From assembly GCF_009669325.1 (NCBI RefSeq), contig NZ_SZWE01000001.1:1364402-1428401 (forward strand): a stretch of DNA of 64,000 nt, written 5' to 3'. This DNA comes from Roseovarius bejariae (lineage in GTDB: Bacteria > Pseudomonadota > Alphaproteobacteria > Rhodobacterales > Rhodobacteraceae). Shown here in pieces: positions 47,796 through 57,069 of this stretch (its first letter is position 1; the number at the start of each line of letters is the position of its first letter). The translations under genes and the position numbers were made by a program. The notes below the pieces were generated by a model. The model had not been told where the DNA came from and made no database searches. It worked only from the letters and a program-made list of their open reading frames with translations.

Positions 47796-49088
47796 TTACT
47801 CCGCTGCGATCTTCGTGTTCACGGTTGCGTCACGGACCGCATCCAGCAGGATGTTCAGGCCCTTGCGCAGGGTTTCTTCGGGGATGGTCAGCGGTGCCAG
47901 CACCTTGACCACCTCGTCATGCGCACCCGAGGTCTCGATGATCAGGCCGTTTTCGAAGGCGCGGGCACAGACATCCCCCGCCAGTTCACCCGAGCCGACA
48001 TCGACCCCCTGCATCATGCCACGCCCCTTGAGTCGCGCATCGGGCAGGACATCGGCGATCGCCTGCAACCCGGCGGTCAGGATGGCCGACTTGTGCTGCA
48101 CGTCCTTCTGGAAGCTGTCATCGCTCCAGAATTTCTCAAGCGCGACACGGCCCGTCACGAAGGCATGGGTATTGCCGCGGAAGGTGCCATTGTGTTCGGC
48201 GGGCTTCCAGATGTCGTGCTCGGGTTTGATCAGCAGCGCGGCGAAGGGCAGGCCGAAGCCAGACAGCGATTTCGCCTGCGTGATCATGTCCGGCTCGATC
48301 CCGGCCTCTTCGAAGGCGAAATAGGTGCCGGTCCGGCCACAGCCCGATTGAATATCGTCGACGATCAGCAGCGCGCCCAGCTTCTTGGCCAGACGGGCCA
48401 CGCCCTGCATCCATTCGGTCGAGGCGGCGTTCAGCCCGCCCTCGCCCTGCACGGGCTCAAAGATGAAGGCGGCGGGGGCATCGACACCCGACGAGGGGTT
48501 GTCGAACATCCATTCGATTTGCGACAGCGTATCGACATCGTCGCCAAGTGCCCCGTCAAAGGGCAGGTGCGTAACATCGGCCAGCGAACCACCACCGGCC
48601 CCGGCGCGTTTGCCGGCGTTCCCGGTCAGTGACAGCGACCCCATGGTCATGCCGTGGAACCCGTTGGTGAAGGCCACGATATTGCGGCGGCCAGTGACCT
48701 TACGGGCCAGCTTCATCGCCGCCTCGACGGCGTTGGTGCCGGTCGGGCCGGTCATCATCACCTTGTAGTCCATGCCCCGCGGCTTGAGGATGTTTTCCTC
48801 GTACGCCTTCAGGAACCGGGCCTTCTCGGTGGTGTACATATCAAGGCCATGGGCGATGCCATCGTCCGCGATATGCTCGATCAGGGCCTCTTTCATGTCC
48901 GGGTCATTGTGCCCGTAGTTGAGCGAGGAACACCCGGCGAGAAAGTCGATATAGGTGCGGCCTTCGGCGTCGGTCATTTCCGCGCCCTTGGCCGTGGTGA
49001 ACACCGTTTCGAAGCTGCGGCAATAGCTGCGCGCCTCGGATTCACGGCGATTAAAGATGGAAGTTTCGGCTGACGTGTCAGTCGACAT
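47796..49088 (-). CDS. ectB: Diaminobutyrate--2-oxoglutarate aminotransferase EctB
   Basis: PLP-dependent class III aminotransferase of 430 residues forming L-2,4-diaminobutyrate from aspartate semialdehyde. The start region NRRESEARSYCRSFETVFTTAKGAEMTDAEGR is EctB-like. Marks are MMTGPTGTNAVEAAMKLARK, IVDDIQSGCGRTGTYFAFE, and the PLP lysine in ITQAKSLSGFGLPFA. It is the second gene of the ectoine operon. Confidence 0.97.
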   Translation of the reverse strand: MSTDTSAETSIFNRRESEARSYCRSFETVFTTAKGAEMTDAEGRTYIDFLAGCSSLNYGHNDPDMKEALIEHIADDGIAHGLDMYTTEKARFLKAYEENILKPRGMDYKVMMTGPTGTNAVEAAMKLARKVTGRRNIVAFTNGFHGMTMGSLSLTGNAGKRAGAGGGSLADVTHLPFDGALGDDVDTLSQIEWMFDNPSSGVDAPAAFIFEPVQGEGGLNAASTEWMQGVARLAKKLGALLIVDDIQSGCGRTGTYFAFEEAGIEPDMITQAKSLSGFGLPFAALLIKPEHDIWKPAEHNGTFRGNTHAFVTGRVALEKFWSDDSFQKDVQHKSAILTAGLQAIADVLPDARLKGRGMMQGVDVGSGELAGDVCARAFENGLIIETSGAHDEVVKVLAPLTIPEETLRKGLNILLDAVRDATVNTKIAAE

Positions 49089-49133
49089 GATAAATCCTTC
49101 GGTTGGGAGAGTTGAGGGCTGGCGCGCAGGGCT

Positions 49134-49664
49134 TCAGGCCGCGCGCTTCAGCTCCTCGGCGAATTCGATGGTGACCATGTGTTCCGTCGCGTGACGGCCG
49201 TCGAAATGGTCTTCACGGGTATAATGCGGCTCGCTGCGCAATTTGCCGTTCTGCGATTTCGAGAAGCGACCGAACAGCGCCCAGGAGGCATCGTTGTTGA
49301 TGGTGATCGTCGTTTGAAGACGGTTCACCTCCTTGCATTCCTCGCGCTCGAAAAGCTCGGACAGCATACGTGTGCCAAGCCCTTTGCCGCGCGCCTTCGA
49401 CGACACGGCCACTTGCCAGACGAACAGCGTCTCGGGGTCGCTGGGCATGATATAGGCCGAAATCCAGCCGACAGCCTCACCATCCATTTCGGCAAGGATA
49501 CAGGTATCCCCGAAATGGTCACACTGGATGAGGTTGCAGTACATGGAATTCTCATCAAGCGGGTGGCAGGACGAAATCAAATCCCAGATCGCAGCACCGT
49601 CTTCACGCGACGGCTTGCGAAACGTCAGTTTGCTCTCGGTTTTCGATCCTTGAATGCTATGCAC
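49134..49664 (-). CDS. ectA: Diaminobutyrate acetyltransferase EctA
   Basis: GNAT acetyltransferase of 176 residues that makes N-gamma-acetyl-diaminobutyrate. EctA marks are RKPSREDGAAIWDLISSCHPLDENSMYCNLIQCDHF and the acetyl-CoA loop VSSKARGKGLGTRML. The start is GTG at 49664, with AAGGGG about 11 bases upstream. The operon order ectA-ectB-ectC-ask is standard; ectD is absent, so hydroxyectoine would need a gene elsewhere. Confidence 0.96.
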   Translation of the reverse strand: MHSIQGSKTESKLTFRKPSREDGAAIWDLISSCHPLDENSMYCNLIQCDHFGDTCILAEMDGEAVGWISAYIMPSDPETLFVWQVAVSSKARGKGLGTRMLSELFEREECKEVNRLQTTITINNDASWALFGRFSKSQNGKLRSEPHYTREDHFDGRHATEHMVTIEFAEELKRAA

Positions 49665-49696
49665 GACACTTGACCCCTTGTTGGTTAGATGAGCTA

Positions 49697-49724
49697 ATAA
49701 TATTCATTGGATAACATATTTCAA
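49697..49724 (-). promoter_or_regulatory. Candidate sigma-70 promoter of ectABC-ask
   Basis: TTGAAA (-35, 49719-49724) and TATTAT (-10, 49697-49702) read on the minus strand are separated by 16 bases. The start would fall near 49690, giving a leader of about 25 bases before the ectA GTG. The region is strikingly AT-rich for this genome. Confidence 0.7.
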
Positions 49725-49736
49725 GTGACTAAGTAA

Positions 49737-49759
49737 TTTTACGCATTATGCGCATAAAA
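49737..49759. promoter_or_regulatory. Candidate operator between ectA and the MarR gene
   Basis: An imperfect palindrome with TTTTA...TAAAA ends and inner ACGC/GCGC lies just upstream of the ectA -35 element and about 45 bases before the marR ATG. MarR regulators such as EctR of methylotrophs bind palindromes in this position; binding here is inferred. Confidence 0.45.
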
Positions 49760-49803
49760 CCCCAATTATTGAATAAAAACACCTTTATAACTATATATAC
49801 CCC

Positions 49804-50376
49804 ATGAAGCATTTAGTTAGTAAAGCGAATACATCTACTTCGCGGATTGCGGAAAACCGGAAATCGGGTAAGTTTACAAGGCCTTACCTGGAGCTTGACG
49901 TGGACCGCACCGACATTAGCCTGATTGCCCTGCGGCGCATTTTACGCGCCACCGACATGTACGCGCGCGACCTTGCGCGCGAGGCGGGATTGACCGCCGT
50001 ACAACTGCGCGTGCTGCAAATTGTCGCGGAAAAGGGGCGCGCAACCCCCACCGAACTGTCCAACCGCATGGGCGTGACCATGGCGACGGTCTCGTCGCTG
50101 ATCAAAAAGCTTGAGGCCAAGGGCCTGTTGACGCGGCACCGCTCGACGACCGATCGTCGGCAAACGGACCTTGAGATCACCGCCACCGGCCTGACCAAGG
50201 TGCAGGCCGCGCCAGATGCCCTTCAGCAAAAATACGTCAAGCAATTCGAAGGTCTGGAGGAATGGGAGCAAGCGATGATCGTCGCCGTCCTCGAACGCGT
50301 GGCCAGTATGCTTGACGCCGAAGAAATCGACGCCTCCCCGGTGCTTGCCGTGGGCGACATTCACCACACCCACTAG
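49804..50376 (+). CDS. MarR-family regulator, likely of ectoine genes (EctR-like)
   Basis: 190 residues. A MarR winged helix occupies about 45-150: TAVQLRVLQIVAEKGRATPTELSNRMGVTMATVSSLIKKLEAKGLLTRHRSTTDRRQTDLEITATG, including the wing motif DRRQ. A basic 40-residue N-terminal tail precedes it. It diverges from ectA over an AT-rich 139-base gap. EctR1 of halotolerant methylotrophs represses ect from the same position, so a similar job is likely. The ligand or signal is unknown. Confidence 0.9.
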   Translation: MKHLVSKANTSTSRIAENRKSGKFTRPYLELDVDRTDISLIALRRILRATDMYARDLAREAGLTAVQLRVLQIVAEKGRATPTELSNRMGVTMATVSSLIKKLEAKGLLTRHRSTTDRRQTDLEITATGLTKVQAAPDALQQKYVKQFEGLEEWEQAMIVAVLERVASMLDAEEIDASPVLAVGDIHHTH

Positions 50377-50433
50377 GCCACGCCGACCGAAAAACCGTTT
50401 TTTCATGTCAGGGCATAAAATTGCCCAGATTCA

Positions 50434-50463
50434 TTGGCATATTGCCTGCCAATCCTGCATAAT
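50434..50463 (+). promoter_or_regulatory. Candidate promoter of the kpsT-like gene
   Basis: TTGGCA (50434-50439) and CATAAT (50458-50463) are 18 bases apart, giving five of six matches at each element to the sigma-70 consensus. The -35 TTGGCA is also one arm of a TTGGCA/TGCCAA inverted repeat (50434-50452). Confidence 0.55.
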
Positions 50464-50538
50464 ATGTACAACAAGGCTAATCGCCCCTTAATAAAGCCTC
50501 GGTAAAGAGGTCAGGCAGAGCAGCATCGGAGCAATGGG

Positions 50539-51198
50539 ATGCTCGAATTCGAGAACGTCAGCAAGTCCTTCTGGACGGGCACGCAGCGCAAGGTGATCCT
50601 TGACCGCGTGAGCTTTCGTGTCGAACTGGGCCGCTCGCTTGGCGTGCTGGCGCCCAACGGGACGGGCAAGACCACCTTGATCAACATGATGGCCGGTCTG
50701 GAAAAACCCGACGAAGGCGAAATTCGCCGCGGCTGCCGGATCAGCTTTCCACTGGGGTTCATGGGCGGTGTGATCTCGAAAATCTCGGCAATGGAAAACG
50801 CCCGCTACATCGCGCGGCTCTATGGCCTCGACCCTGATTATATCGAGGCATTCTGCCGCTGGATGTGCAACCTTGGGGAATATTTCGACCAGCCGCTTGG
50901 CACATATTCATCCGGGATGCGCGCGCGCTTCACCTTTTCGCTGATGCTGGCCCTTGATTTCGATATGTACCTGATCGACGAGGGGATGCCCAGTTCGACG
51001 GATGTGGAGTTCAACCGCAAGGCCGGGGAAATCCTGAAAGAGCGTTTGCGGACGACCACCGTGGTTATCGTGTCTCACCAACCAGCGACGCTCGAAAAAT
51101 TTGCACGGTCCGCTGCCGTTCTCATGAATGGTCAGTTATACATGTTTGACACCTTGGAAGAGGCAAAGCAGCTTTATGACTACGAAACCCAAGGCTAG
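50539..51198 (+). CDS. kpsT: Capsular polysaccharide ABC exporter ATP-binding protein (KpsT-like)
   Basis: Cytoplasmic ATPase of 219 residues. The Walker A reads APNGTGKTT at 38-46, with Ala replacing the first Gly. The signature is YSSGMRARF, Walker B is MYLIDEG, and SHQPAT holds the switch His. The G-rich, short form matches KpsT/CtrD of ABC-dependent capsule export. Its usual partner permease, KpsM, is not next to it in the window. The 3' end overlaps the next gene by 23 bases. Confidence 0.9.
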   Translation: MLEFENVSKSFWTGTQRKVILDRVSFRVELGRSLGVLAPNGTGKTTLINMMAGLEKPDEGEIRRGCRISFPLGFMGGVISKISAMENARYIARLYGLDPDYIEAFCRWMCNLGEYFDQPLGTYSSGMRARFTFSLMLALDFDMYLIDEGMPSSTDVEFNRKAGEILKERLRTTTVVIVSHQPATLEKFARSAAVLMNGQLYMFDTLEEAKQLYDYETQG

Positions 51199-52843
51199 AA
51201 AGTTCCGCATTCGCCGCAATGCCCCGGCGGCCAACGACCCTTCGGCACAGCAGGCCAAACCCGCCGAACCGGCACAGCCACAGGCGCCGGAGGCGCAATC
51301 GGCATCGCATGTCCATACGGCGCAACCGCATGAGGGCGAAATCAGCTCGGCCCGCGAGATGGCATCGGCACAAAGCATCGACGAGATTCGCAAGGAGGGG
51401 CTGACAGGGCGGCAGTTGCGCATGGCGCGTCGGATGGCCCAGAAATACGGCCTTGCCCCGACATCCGATTTTGACGCGGTCCGGCTTTTGCGGGCCAAGG
51501 GCATAGACCCCTTCCAACGTGCGAACATCCTTGAATTGGTGGCCCCGGGCGGCGGCGGTTCCGGCGGGTCCGGTGACGGGACAAGCCAGCCCAACGCCAT
51601 GCCCGAAGGAGGCGACCCGAAGGTTCAACTTCCGCAAACCGTCCCGGCGGGGCAACAAAACCTTCCGGCCACCGAACAGCTCAGCCCGGCGGATCGCCGC
51701 GCTTACGAAATCCAGGAAATCCAGCGCGATATTGCCAAGCGTCGACGCCGCAGGCTCTTGTTGCTGCTGACGCGCCTGTCGGCCTTCGTGTTCCTGCCCA
51801 CGCTGATCGCCGGATATTATTTCTACGCGGTCGCGACCCCGATGTATTCGACGAAATCGGAGTTCCTGATCCTGACAGCCGACGGAAGCGGCGCATCCGG
51901 TGCCGCCTCCAGCCTGTTCAGCGGCACGACCTTCGCCACGGGGCAGGATTCGATTGCCACACAATCCTATCTTGGATCGAAAGATGCCATGCTGCGCCTC
52001 GATCAGGATGTCGGATTCCGCGAACATTTCAGCCAGGACTGGATCGACCCGCTGCAACGGCTTGATCCCGATGCCAGCAACGAAGCCGCCTACAAGCTTT
52101 ACAAGAAATACGTCAAGCTGGGGTATGACCCGACCGAAGGCGTCATTCGGATGGAGCTTTCGACGGCAGACCCGGAAACCAGCGCGCGGTTCTCCGAGAA
52201 ACTTCTGGACTACGCGGAAGAGCGGGTTGACCACCTGAGCCAGGAAAAACGCCAGGACGCCGTCAAGACCGCTGTCGCCTCCCTCGAAGATGCCAAGACC
52301 GAGCGCCGCGCCGCGCAGGAACGTCTTGTCAAATTGCAAGAAGGCACGATCCTCGACCCCGAAGGCGAGATTGCCTCGATCCGGTCGCTGATCAATTCCG
52401 TCGAGTTGCAATTGCAGGAAAAGCAACTGGCCCTGAATACACAGCTGAACAACCAAAGGCCCAACCGGGCCAAGGTCGCGGCACTGGAAAGCGAGATCGA
52501 GGTTCTCACGAATGAACTGAATCGGCAGGAAGCCCGATTGAACCAAGCCACCGAGGGCAGCGCCTCGTTGGCGGCCCAAGCGGCCGAGATCCAGATGGCG
52601 CAGGCCGATCTGGCGACGGCGGACATGGTCTTGCAATCGGCGCTGGAGTCGAAACGCCAGTCAGAGATCGAAGCCAACAAGCAGGTGCGCTACCTCACCG
52701 TCAGCGTGAAGCCCGTCGCCTCGCAGGATCCGTCCTATCCGCGGTCGTTTGAAAATACCTTATTGGCCTTCCTGATCTTCTCGGGCATTTACCTGATGAT
52801 ATCACTGACGGTTTCCATCCTTCGCGAACAGGTATCGTCATAA
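51176..52843 (+). CDS. kpsE: Capsule polysaccharide export inner-membrane protein (KpsE/CtrB-like)
   Basis: 555 residues. A long Pro/Ala/Gln-rich cytoplasmic head of about 190 residues precedes a first membrane helix (LSAFVFLPTLIAGYYFYAV), a Wzz-type periplasmic region (TPMYSTKSEFLI), coiled coils at about 350-480 (LQEKQLALNTQLNNQRP, EVLTNELNRQEARLNQ), and a last helix (LLAFLIFSGIYLMISLTVSIL). KpsE family members span the periplasm to link the exporter to the outer membrane. The extended N-terminal head is unusual for the family. The ATG at 51176 overlaps kpsT; the upstream frame is in kpsT. Confidence 0.9.
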   Translation: MTTKPKARKFRIRRNAPAANDPSAQQAKPAEPAQPQAPEAQSASHVHTAQPHEGEISSAREMASAQSIDEIRKEGLTGRQLRMARRMAQKYGLAPTSDFDAVRLLRAKGIDPFQRANILELVAPGGGGSGGSGDGTSQPNAMPEGGDPKVQLPQTVPAGQQNLPATEQLSPADRRAYEIQEIQRDIAKRRRRRLLLLLTRLSAFVFLPTLIAGYYFYAVATPMYSTKSEFLILTADGSGASGAASSLFSGTTFATGQDSIATQSYLGSKDAMLRLDQDVGFREHFSQDWIDPLQRLDPDASNEAAYKLYKKYVKLGYDPTEGVIRMELSTADPETSARFSEKLLDYAEERVDHLSQEKRQDAVKTAVASLEDAKTERRAAQERLVKLQEGTILDPEGEIASIRSLINSVELQLQEKQLALNTQLNNQRPNRAKVAALESEIEVLTNELNRQEARLNQATEGSASLAAQAAEIQMAQADLATADMVLQSALESKRQSEIEANKQVRYLTVSVKPVASQDPSYPRSFENTLLAFLIFSGIYLMISLTVSILREQVSS

Positions 52844-52962
52844 GCCATGAGACAATACGACAGGACCGGACTGCGCTTTTGGGCGCGTTCCGCTCCACAG
52901 TCTGACACCATTCGTTGCATTGGCACACGCCGATGCGACGCATCTGTAAATTTGAGAAACGA

Positions 52963-54471
52963 GTGACCGTGACAGTGAGAAAACCATCCCCCGACGTTAT
53001 CCAGAACAGCTGGTCCTTCCTGCGTGATGCGATGATCACGCCCACGGGTTTTCGTGAATACGATGCCCGGTGGAAATACCCCGACGAGATCAACCTGCCC
53101 GGCATGACGGCGCTTGGTCTTGGGCTGGGCACGCAGATTCACCGGCGCGGGATCAAGCCGGAAATTGCCGTGGGGAACGACTACCGCGATTATTCGCTGG
53201 CCATCAAACAGGCCCTTATCCTCGGGCTGATGCAGGCGGGGATCAAGGTGAAGGACATCGGCCCGGCCCTCAGCCCAATGGCCTATTTTTCGCAGTTTCA
53301 CCTTGATGTGCCTGCCGTGGCCATGGTCACGGCCAGCCACAACCCGAACGGCTGGACCGGCGTGAAGATGGGCTTTGACCGCCCGCTGACCCATGGCCCC
53401 GATGAAATGGCCGAACTGCGCGACATCGTCCTGAACGGCGAAGGCGAGGCACGCGACGGCGGCGGCTATGAATTCGTTGAGGGGGTGCGCGAGGCCTATC
53501 TCGACAATCTGGCCGGTGACTTCAAAATGTCGCGCAAACTGCGGGTGGTCTGCGCCACGGGCAATGGCACCGCCTCGGCCTTTGCGCCCGAGCTGTTTGA
53601 GCGCATCGGGGTGGAGGTTGTCCCTTCCCATAACGATCTGGATTACACCTTCCCCAACTACAACCCCAACCCCGAAGCCATGGAAATGCTGCATGACATG
53701 GCCCAAAGCGTCCGGGAGTCGGGCGCCGATTTCGCGCTTGGTTTCGACGGCGATGGCGACCGCTGTGGCGTGGTGGACGACGAGGGCGAGGAAATCTTTG
53801 CCGACAAGATGGGCGTCATCATGGCGCGGGACCTGTCCAAGCTCTACCCGAATGCGACCTTCGTGGCCGATGTGAAATCCACCGGCCTTTTCGCCTCGGA
53901 CCCCGAGTTGCAGGCCAATGGCGTCACCGCCGACTACTGGAAAACCGGCCACAGCCACATGAAACGCCGGGTCAAGGAAATCGGCGCGCTGGCCGGGTTC
54001 GAAAAATCCGGTCACTACTTCCTCGCCGAACCTGTGGGCCGCGGGTATGACTGCGGCATGCGGGTGGCGGTGGAAATCTGCAAGCTGATGGATCGCAACC
54101 CCGATATGTCCATGTCCGACCTGCGCCGCGCCCTGCCGCAGACATGGTCGACACCGACGATGTCGCCCTATTGCGCCGATACCGAGAAATACGAGGTGCT
54201 TGAGCGGCTGGTGGCCAAACTGGTGGCCAAGCATGAGGCCGGGGAAGCCATCGCCGGGCGCCCCATCAAGGAGGTCGTCACCGTCAACGGCGCGCGGGTG
54301 ATCCTTGATAACGGGTCATGGGGCCTTGTGCGGGCCTCCTCGAATACGCCCAACCTTGTGGTGGTCTGCGAAAGCAGCGACAGCGAGGCCGAGATGCGCG
54401 CCATTTTCGCAGACATCGACGCCGTCATTCGCACCGAACCTGCCGTGGGCGACTACGACCAGACGATCTGA
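52963..54471 (+). CDS. Phosphomannomutase/phosphoglucomutase
   Basis: 502 residues of the alpha-D-phosphohexomutase family. The phosphoserine loop is [11 protein letters not shown], the metal loop DGDGDRCG (D-G-D-G-D-R), and a sugar-binding segment KSTGLF follows. It interconverts mannose-6-phosphate and mannose-1-phosphate (or the glucose pair), supplying sugar nucleotides for capsule or LPS. The start is uncertain: GTG at 52963, 52969 or 52975 all give the family N-terminus, and ATG at 52915 or 52933 adds a basic tail. It follows the kps-like genes by about 120 bases. Confidence 0.9.
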   Translation: MTVTVRKPSPDVIQNSWSFLRDAMITPTGFREYDARWKYPDEINLPGMTALGLGLGTQIHRRGIKPEIAVGNDYRDYSLAIKQALILGLMQAGIKVKDIGPALSPMAYFSQFHLDVPAVAMVTASHNPNGWTGVKMGFDRPLTHGPDEMAELRDIVLNGEGEARDGGGYEFVEGVREAYLDNLAGDFKMSRKLRVVCATGNGTASAFAPELFERIGVEVVPSHNDLDYTFPNYNPNPEAMEMLHDMAQSVRESGADFALGFDGDGDRCGVVDDEGEEIFADKMGVIMARDLSKLYPNATFVADVKSTGLFASDPELQANGVTADYWKTGHSHMKRRVKEIGALAGFEKSGHYFLAEPVGRGYDCGMRVAVEICKLMDRNPDMSMSDLRRALPQTWSTPTMSPYCADTEKYEVLERLVAKLVAKHEAGEAIAGRPIKEVVTVNGARVILDNGSWGLVRASSNTPNLVVVCESSDSEAEMRAIFADIDAVIRTEPAVGDYDQTI

Positions 54472-54518
54472 CCCTCTTGCGGCTTGTTCGAGGGCCGCAA
54501 AGCCACTATAGGCAGCCC

Positions 54519-55388
54519 ATGCTGGACGAGGCCGACGATATCCACCCGCTGTTTTCCGGTGCGCCAGGCAGCACCGAATTCAAGAAGCTGCGCAAACGCA
54601 TCGTACGGCAAACGCGCGAGGCGATCGAGCAATTCGGCATGGTCGAAAAGGGGGCCAAGTGGCTTGTTTGCCTGTCGGGCGGCAAGGATAGCTATACCCT
54701 GTTGGCCGTGCTGCACGAATTGAAATGGCGCGGCCTGCTGCCGGTCGAGATTCTGGCCTGCAACCTGGACCAGGGACAGCCCGGTTTCCCGGCCACCGTC
54801 CTGCCGGAGTTCCTTGAAAACATGGGCGTCCCGAACCGGATCGAATATCAGGACACCTATTCCGTCGTCATGGACAAGATCCCGCAGGGCCGCACTTTTT
54901 GCGCACTCTGCTCACGCCTGCGGCGCGGCCACCTGTACCGCATCGCCCGCGAAGAGGGATGCTCGGCCGTGGTGCTGGGCCATCACCGCGACGATATTCT
55001 CGAAACCTTTTTCATGAACCTGTTTCACGGCGGGCGGCTGGCCACGATGCCGCCGAAACTGGTCAACGAAGAGGGCGACCTTTTCGTCTATCGCCCCCTC
55101 GCCTTCGTGGCCGAAAGCGACTGCGAAAAATTCGCGCAAGCGATGCAATATCCCATTATTCCCTGCGATCTCTGCGGCTCGCAGGACGGGTTGCAGCGCC
55201 AACAGGTAAAGCAGATTCTCGACGGCTGGGAGAAGAACTCCCCCGGGCGCCGTCAGGTCATGTTCCGCGCCCTGATGAATGCACGGCCCTCGCACCTGCT
55301 TGACCCCAAGCTTTTCGATTTCGCAGGGCTGGAACGCGGATCACTAAAATTGGACGAAAATCCCGACGCGGTGCCGAAGCTGCGTTAA
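54519..55388 (+). CDS. ttcA: tRNA 2-thiocytidine biosynthesis protein TtcA
   Basis: 289 residues. The PP-loop SGGKDS (53-58) binds ATP; two CxxC pairs (C128/C131 in FCALCSRL and C216/C219 in PCDLCGS) hold the 4Fe-4S cluster. It thiolates cytidine 32 of certain tRNAs. ATG 54519 is chosen since the frame upstream overlaps the phosphomannomutase gene and encodes no known N-terminus. Confidence 0.96.
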   Translation: MLDEADDIHPLFSGAPGSTEFKKLRKRIVRQTREAIEQFGMVEKGAKWLVCLSGGKDSYTLLAVLHELKWRGLLPVEILACNLDQGQPGFPATVLPEFLENMGVPNRIEYQDTYSVVMDKIPQGRTFCALCSRLRRGHLYRIAREEGCSAVVLGHHRDDILETFFMNLFHGGRLATMPPKLVNEEGDLFVYRPLAFVAESDCEKFAQAMQYPIIPCDLCGSQDGLQRQQVKQILDGWEKNSPGRRQVMFRALMNARPSHLLDPKLFDFAGLERGSLKLDENPDAVPKLR

Positions 55389-55401
55389 GCCGGTATTGAG
55401 A

Positions 55402-55438
55402 CCCCGGGCGCTACCGTGATGCGGTAACACTCGGGGAG
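55402..55438 (+). promoter_or_regulatory. Hairpin covering the ribosome site of the EAL gene
   Basis: CCCCGGG (55402-55408) can pair with CTCGGGG (55430-55436), with an inner TACCG/CGGTA stem (55412-55416/55422-55426). The right arm includes most of the GGGGAG (55433-55438) that sits 6 bases before the EAL ATG. It could limit translation, or simply be the ttcA end signal. Confidence 0.5.
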
Positions 55439-55444
55439 CGTTCC

Positions 55445-56959
55445 ATGCTGCTATCGCTCAAGTCGACTTTGGGCAACCTGCTGAAATTTGTCGGGGTCTT
55501 CGGCCAACGGCCACAGGTTCTGGCGTTTCTTCCAGCGGCTGTTCTGGCCAGTTTCTGGCTCGGTGGTGAACTCCTGCTGCTGGCAACCGCGCTTGGTATC
55601 CCACTGTTACTGGCCTTCGCCGACCAGAAAGAGGCCAAAGGTTTCCGGCCCGGCAACAGAAGGCTGGAAGACGATCTCGAAACCACCCTGGCCATCGCGC
55701 GCCGAAAGGCCAAGAAAACAGCGTGTTTCATGATCGAAATCGACGATCACTCAAGCATTCTGGATCGCTTCGGCACGGCCGCCATGACCGAAATCATGAA
55801 GCAGACACAAGCCCGCATTCATCGCGTGGTCAGAACCCCGGATCGCGTTCTTGCGCTGGAGGGGTATCAACTGGCGGTGATCCTCGCCCCGACCCGGCAC
55901 CTTGATCACGATACGGCCATGAAACTGGCCGCACGGCTACAAGCCTCTGTGGAAGACCCGCTGACGGTCGATTCCGTCAATGTTTATGTCTCGGCCTCGG
56001 TCGGCGCCTGCCTGGGTGATACGCTCCCTCATCCGACGGGTGAGGCATTGGCCGATGCAACCGCGCTGGCGTTGGCCGATGCGCGGCGGCATGCGCCATC
56101 CGGCCTGCGGGCCTTCACACCGAACCTGCCCACGATTCCCCCCTGCACCGAGACGCTTCGTGACGATATCGAAGCAGGGTTTGAAAACGGCCAATTCAAA
56201 CCGTGGTTTCAACCCCAGATCTCGACCGAAACGGGCAGGGTCAGCGGGTTCGAGGCCCTCGCCCGCTGGGAGCATTCATCGAAGGGCATGATCCCGCCCG
56301 CCGAATTTCTGCCAGCCTTGGAGCGGACCGGAAATATCGAACGTCTCGGGCAGCAAATGCTCGACGCGGCATTGGCTGCTTTGAAGGCCTGGGACGAGGC
56401 CGGCCATGAGGTGCCCTCGGTCGGGGTGAATTTCGCATCCGACGAATTGCGCAACCCCAAACTCGTGGATCGTGTGGCCTGGACACTCGACCGTTTCGAT
56501 CTGGCACCTGATCGCCTTTCTGTCGAGATTCTCGAAACGGTCGTCTCGACCTCCTCGGACGACACGATCTCAAGAAATATCCGCGGGCTGGCCGAGCTTG
56601 GCTGTCATATCGACCTCGATGATTTCGGCACGGGCCACGCCTCGATCTCCTCCATTCGCCGTTTCGGGGTGCAGCGCCTCAAGATCGATCGCTCTTTCGT
56701 CATGAAGGTCGATCGGGACACGGATCAAAAAGATATGATCGCCGCCATTCTTTTGATGGCAGACCGCCTTGGCCTCGATACCGTTGCCGAAGGGGTCGAA
56801 ACGGCCGGGGAACACGCAATGCTGTCGCAATTGGGCTGCGGACATGTTCAGGGGTTTGGCATTGCCCGCCCCATGCCCTTTGATCGCACGATCGAATGGA
56901 TGGTGTCACATTCCGCGAAACTGCAAGCGCCCCCCATTATCGGCAGAAAAACCGTTTGA
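55445..56959 (+). CDS. c-di-GMP phosphodiesterase: degenerate GGDEF plus EAL domain, membrane anchored
   Basis: 504 residues. Two membrane helices lie at about 20-60. A GGDEF domain follows with the catalytic motif replaced (LEGYQLAVIL), so it should not make c-di-GMP. The EAL domain (about 235-490) keeps the catalytic residues: FEALARW (E-A-L), GVNFASDEL (Asn), VEILETV (Glu), DLDDFGTG (Asp pair), LKIDRSF (Lys), AEGVET (Glu) and QGFGIARPM (Gln). It should degrade c-di-GMP and thereby affect biofilm or motility. It has no cognate sensor domain beyond the membrane part. Confidence 0.92.
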   Translation: MLLSLKSTLGNLLKFVGVFGQRPQVLAFLPAAVLASFWLGGELLLLATALGIPLLLAFADQKEAKGFRPGNRRLEDDLETTLAIARRKAKKTACFMIEIDDHSSILDRFGTAAMTEIMKQTQARIHRVVRTPDRVLALEGYQLAVILAPTRHLDHDTAMKLAARLQASVEDPLTVDSVNVYVSASVGACLGDTLPHPTGEALADATALALADARRHAPSGLRAFTPNLPTIPPCTETLRDDIEAGFENGQFKPWFQPQISTETGRVSGFEALARWEHSSKGMIPPAEFLPALERTGNIERLGQQMLDAALAALKAWDEAGHEVPSVGVNFASDELRNPKLVDRVAWTLDRFDLAPDRLSVEILETVVSTSSDDTISRNIRGLAELGCHIDLDDFGTGHASISSIRRFGVQRLKIDRSFVMKVDRDTDQKDMIAAILLMADRLGLDTVAEGVETAGEHAMLSQLGCGHVQGFGIARPMPFDRTIEWMVSHSAKLQAPPIIGRKTV

Positions 56960-57069
56960 TTGGCCAGTTACCTGCAATCGGGCCCGCCCAATTCGGGGAA
57001 TCCACTTGACCTTTGGTCCCGCACTCTGTTGAACGCCGGTGAACGTCAACAGACAGGTGGTCAGCGACG

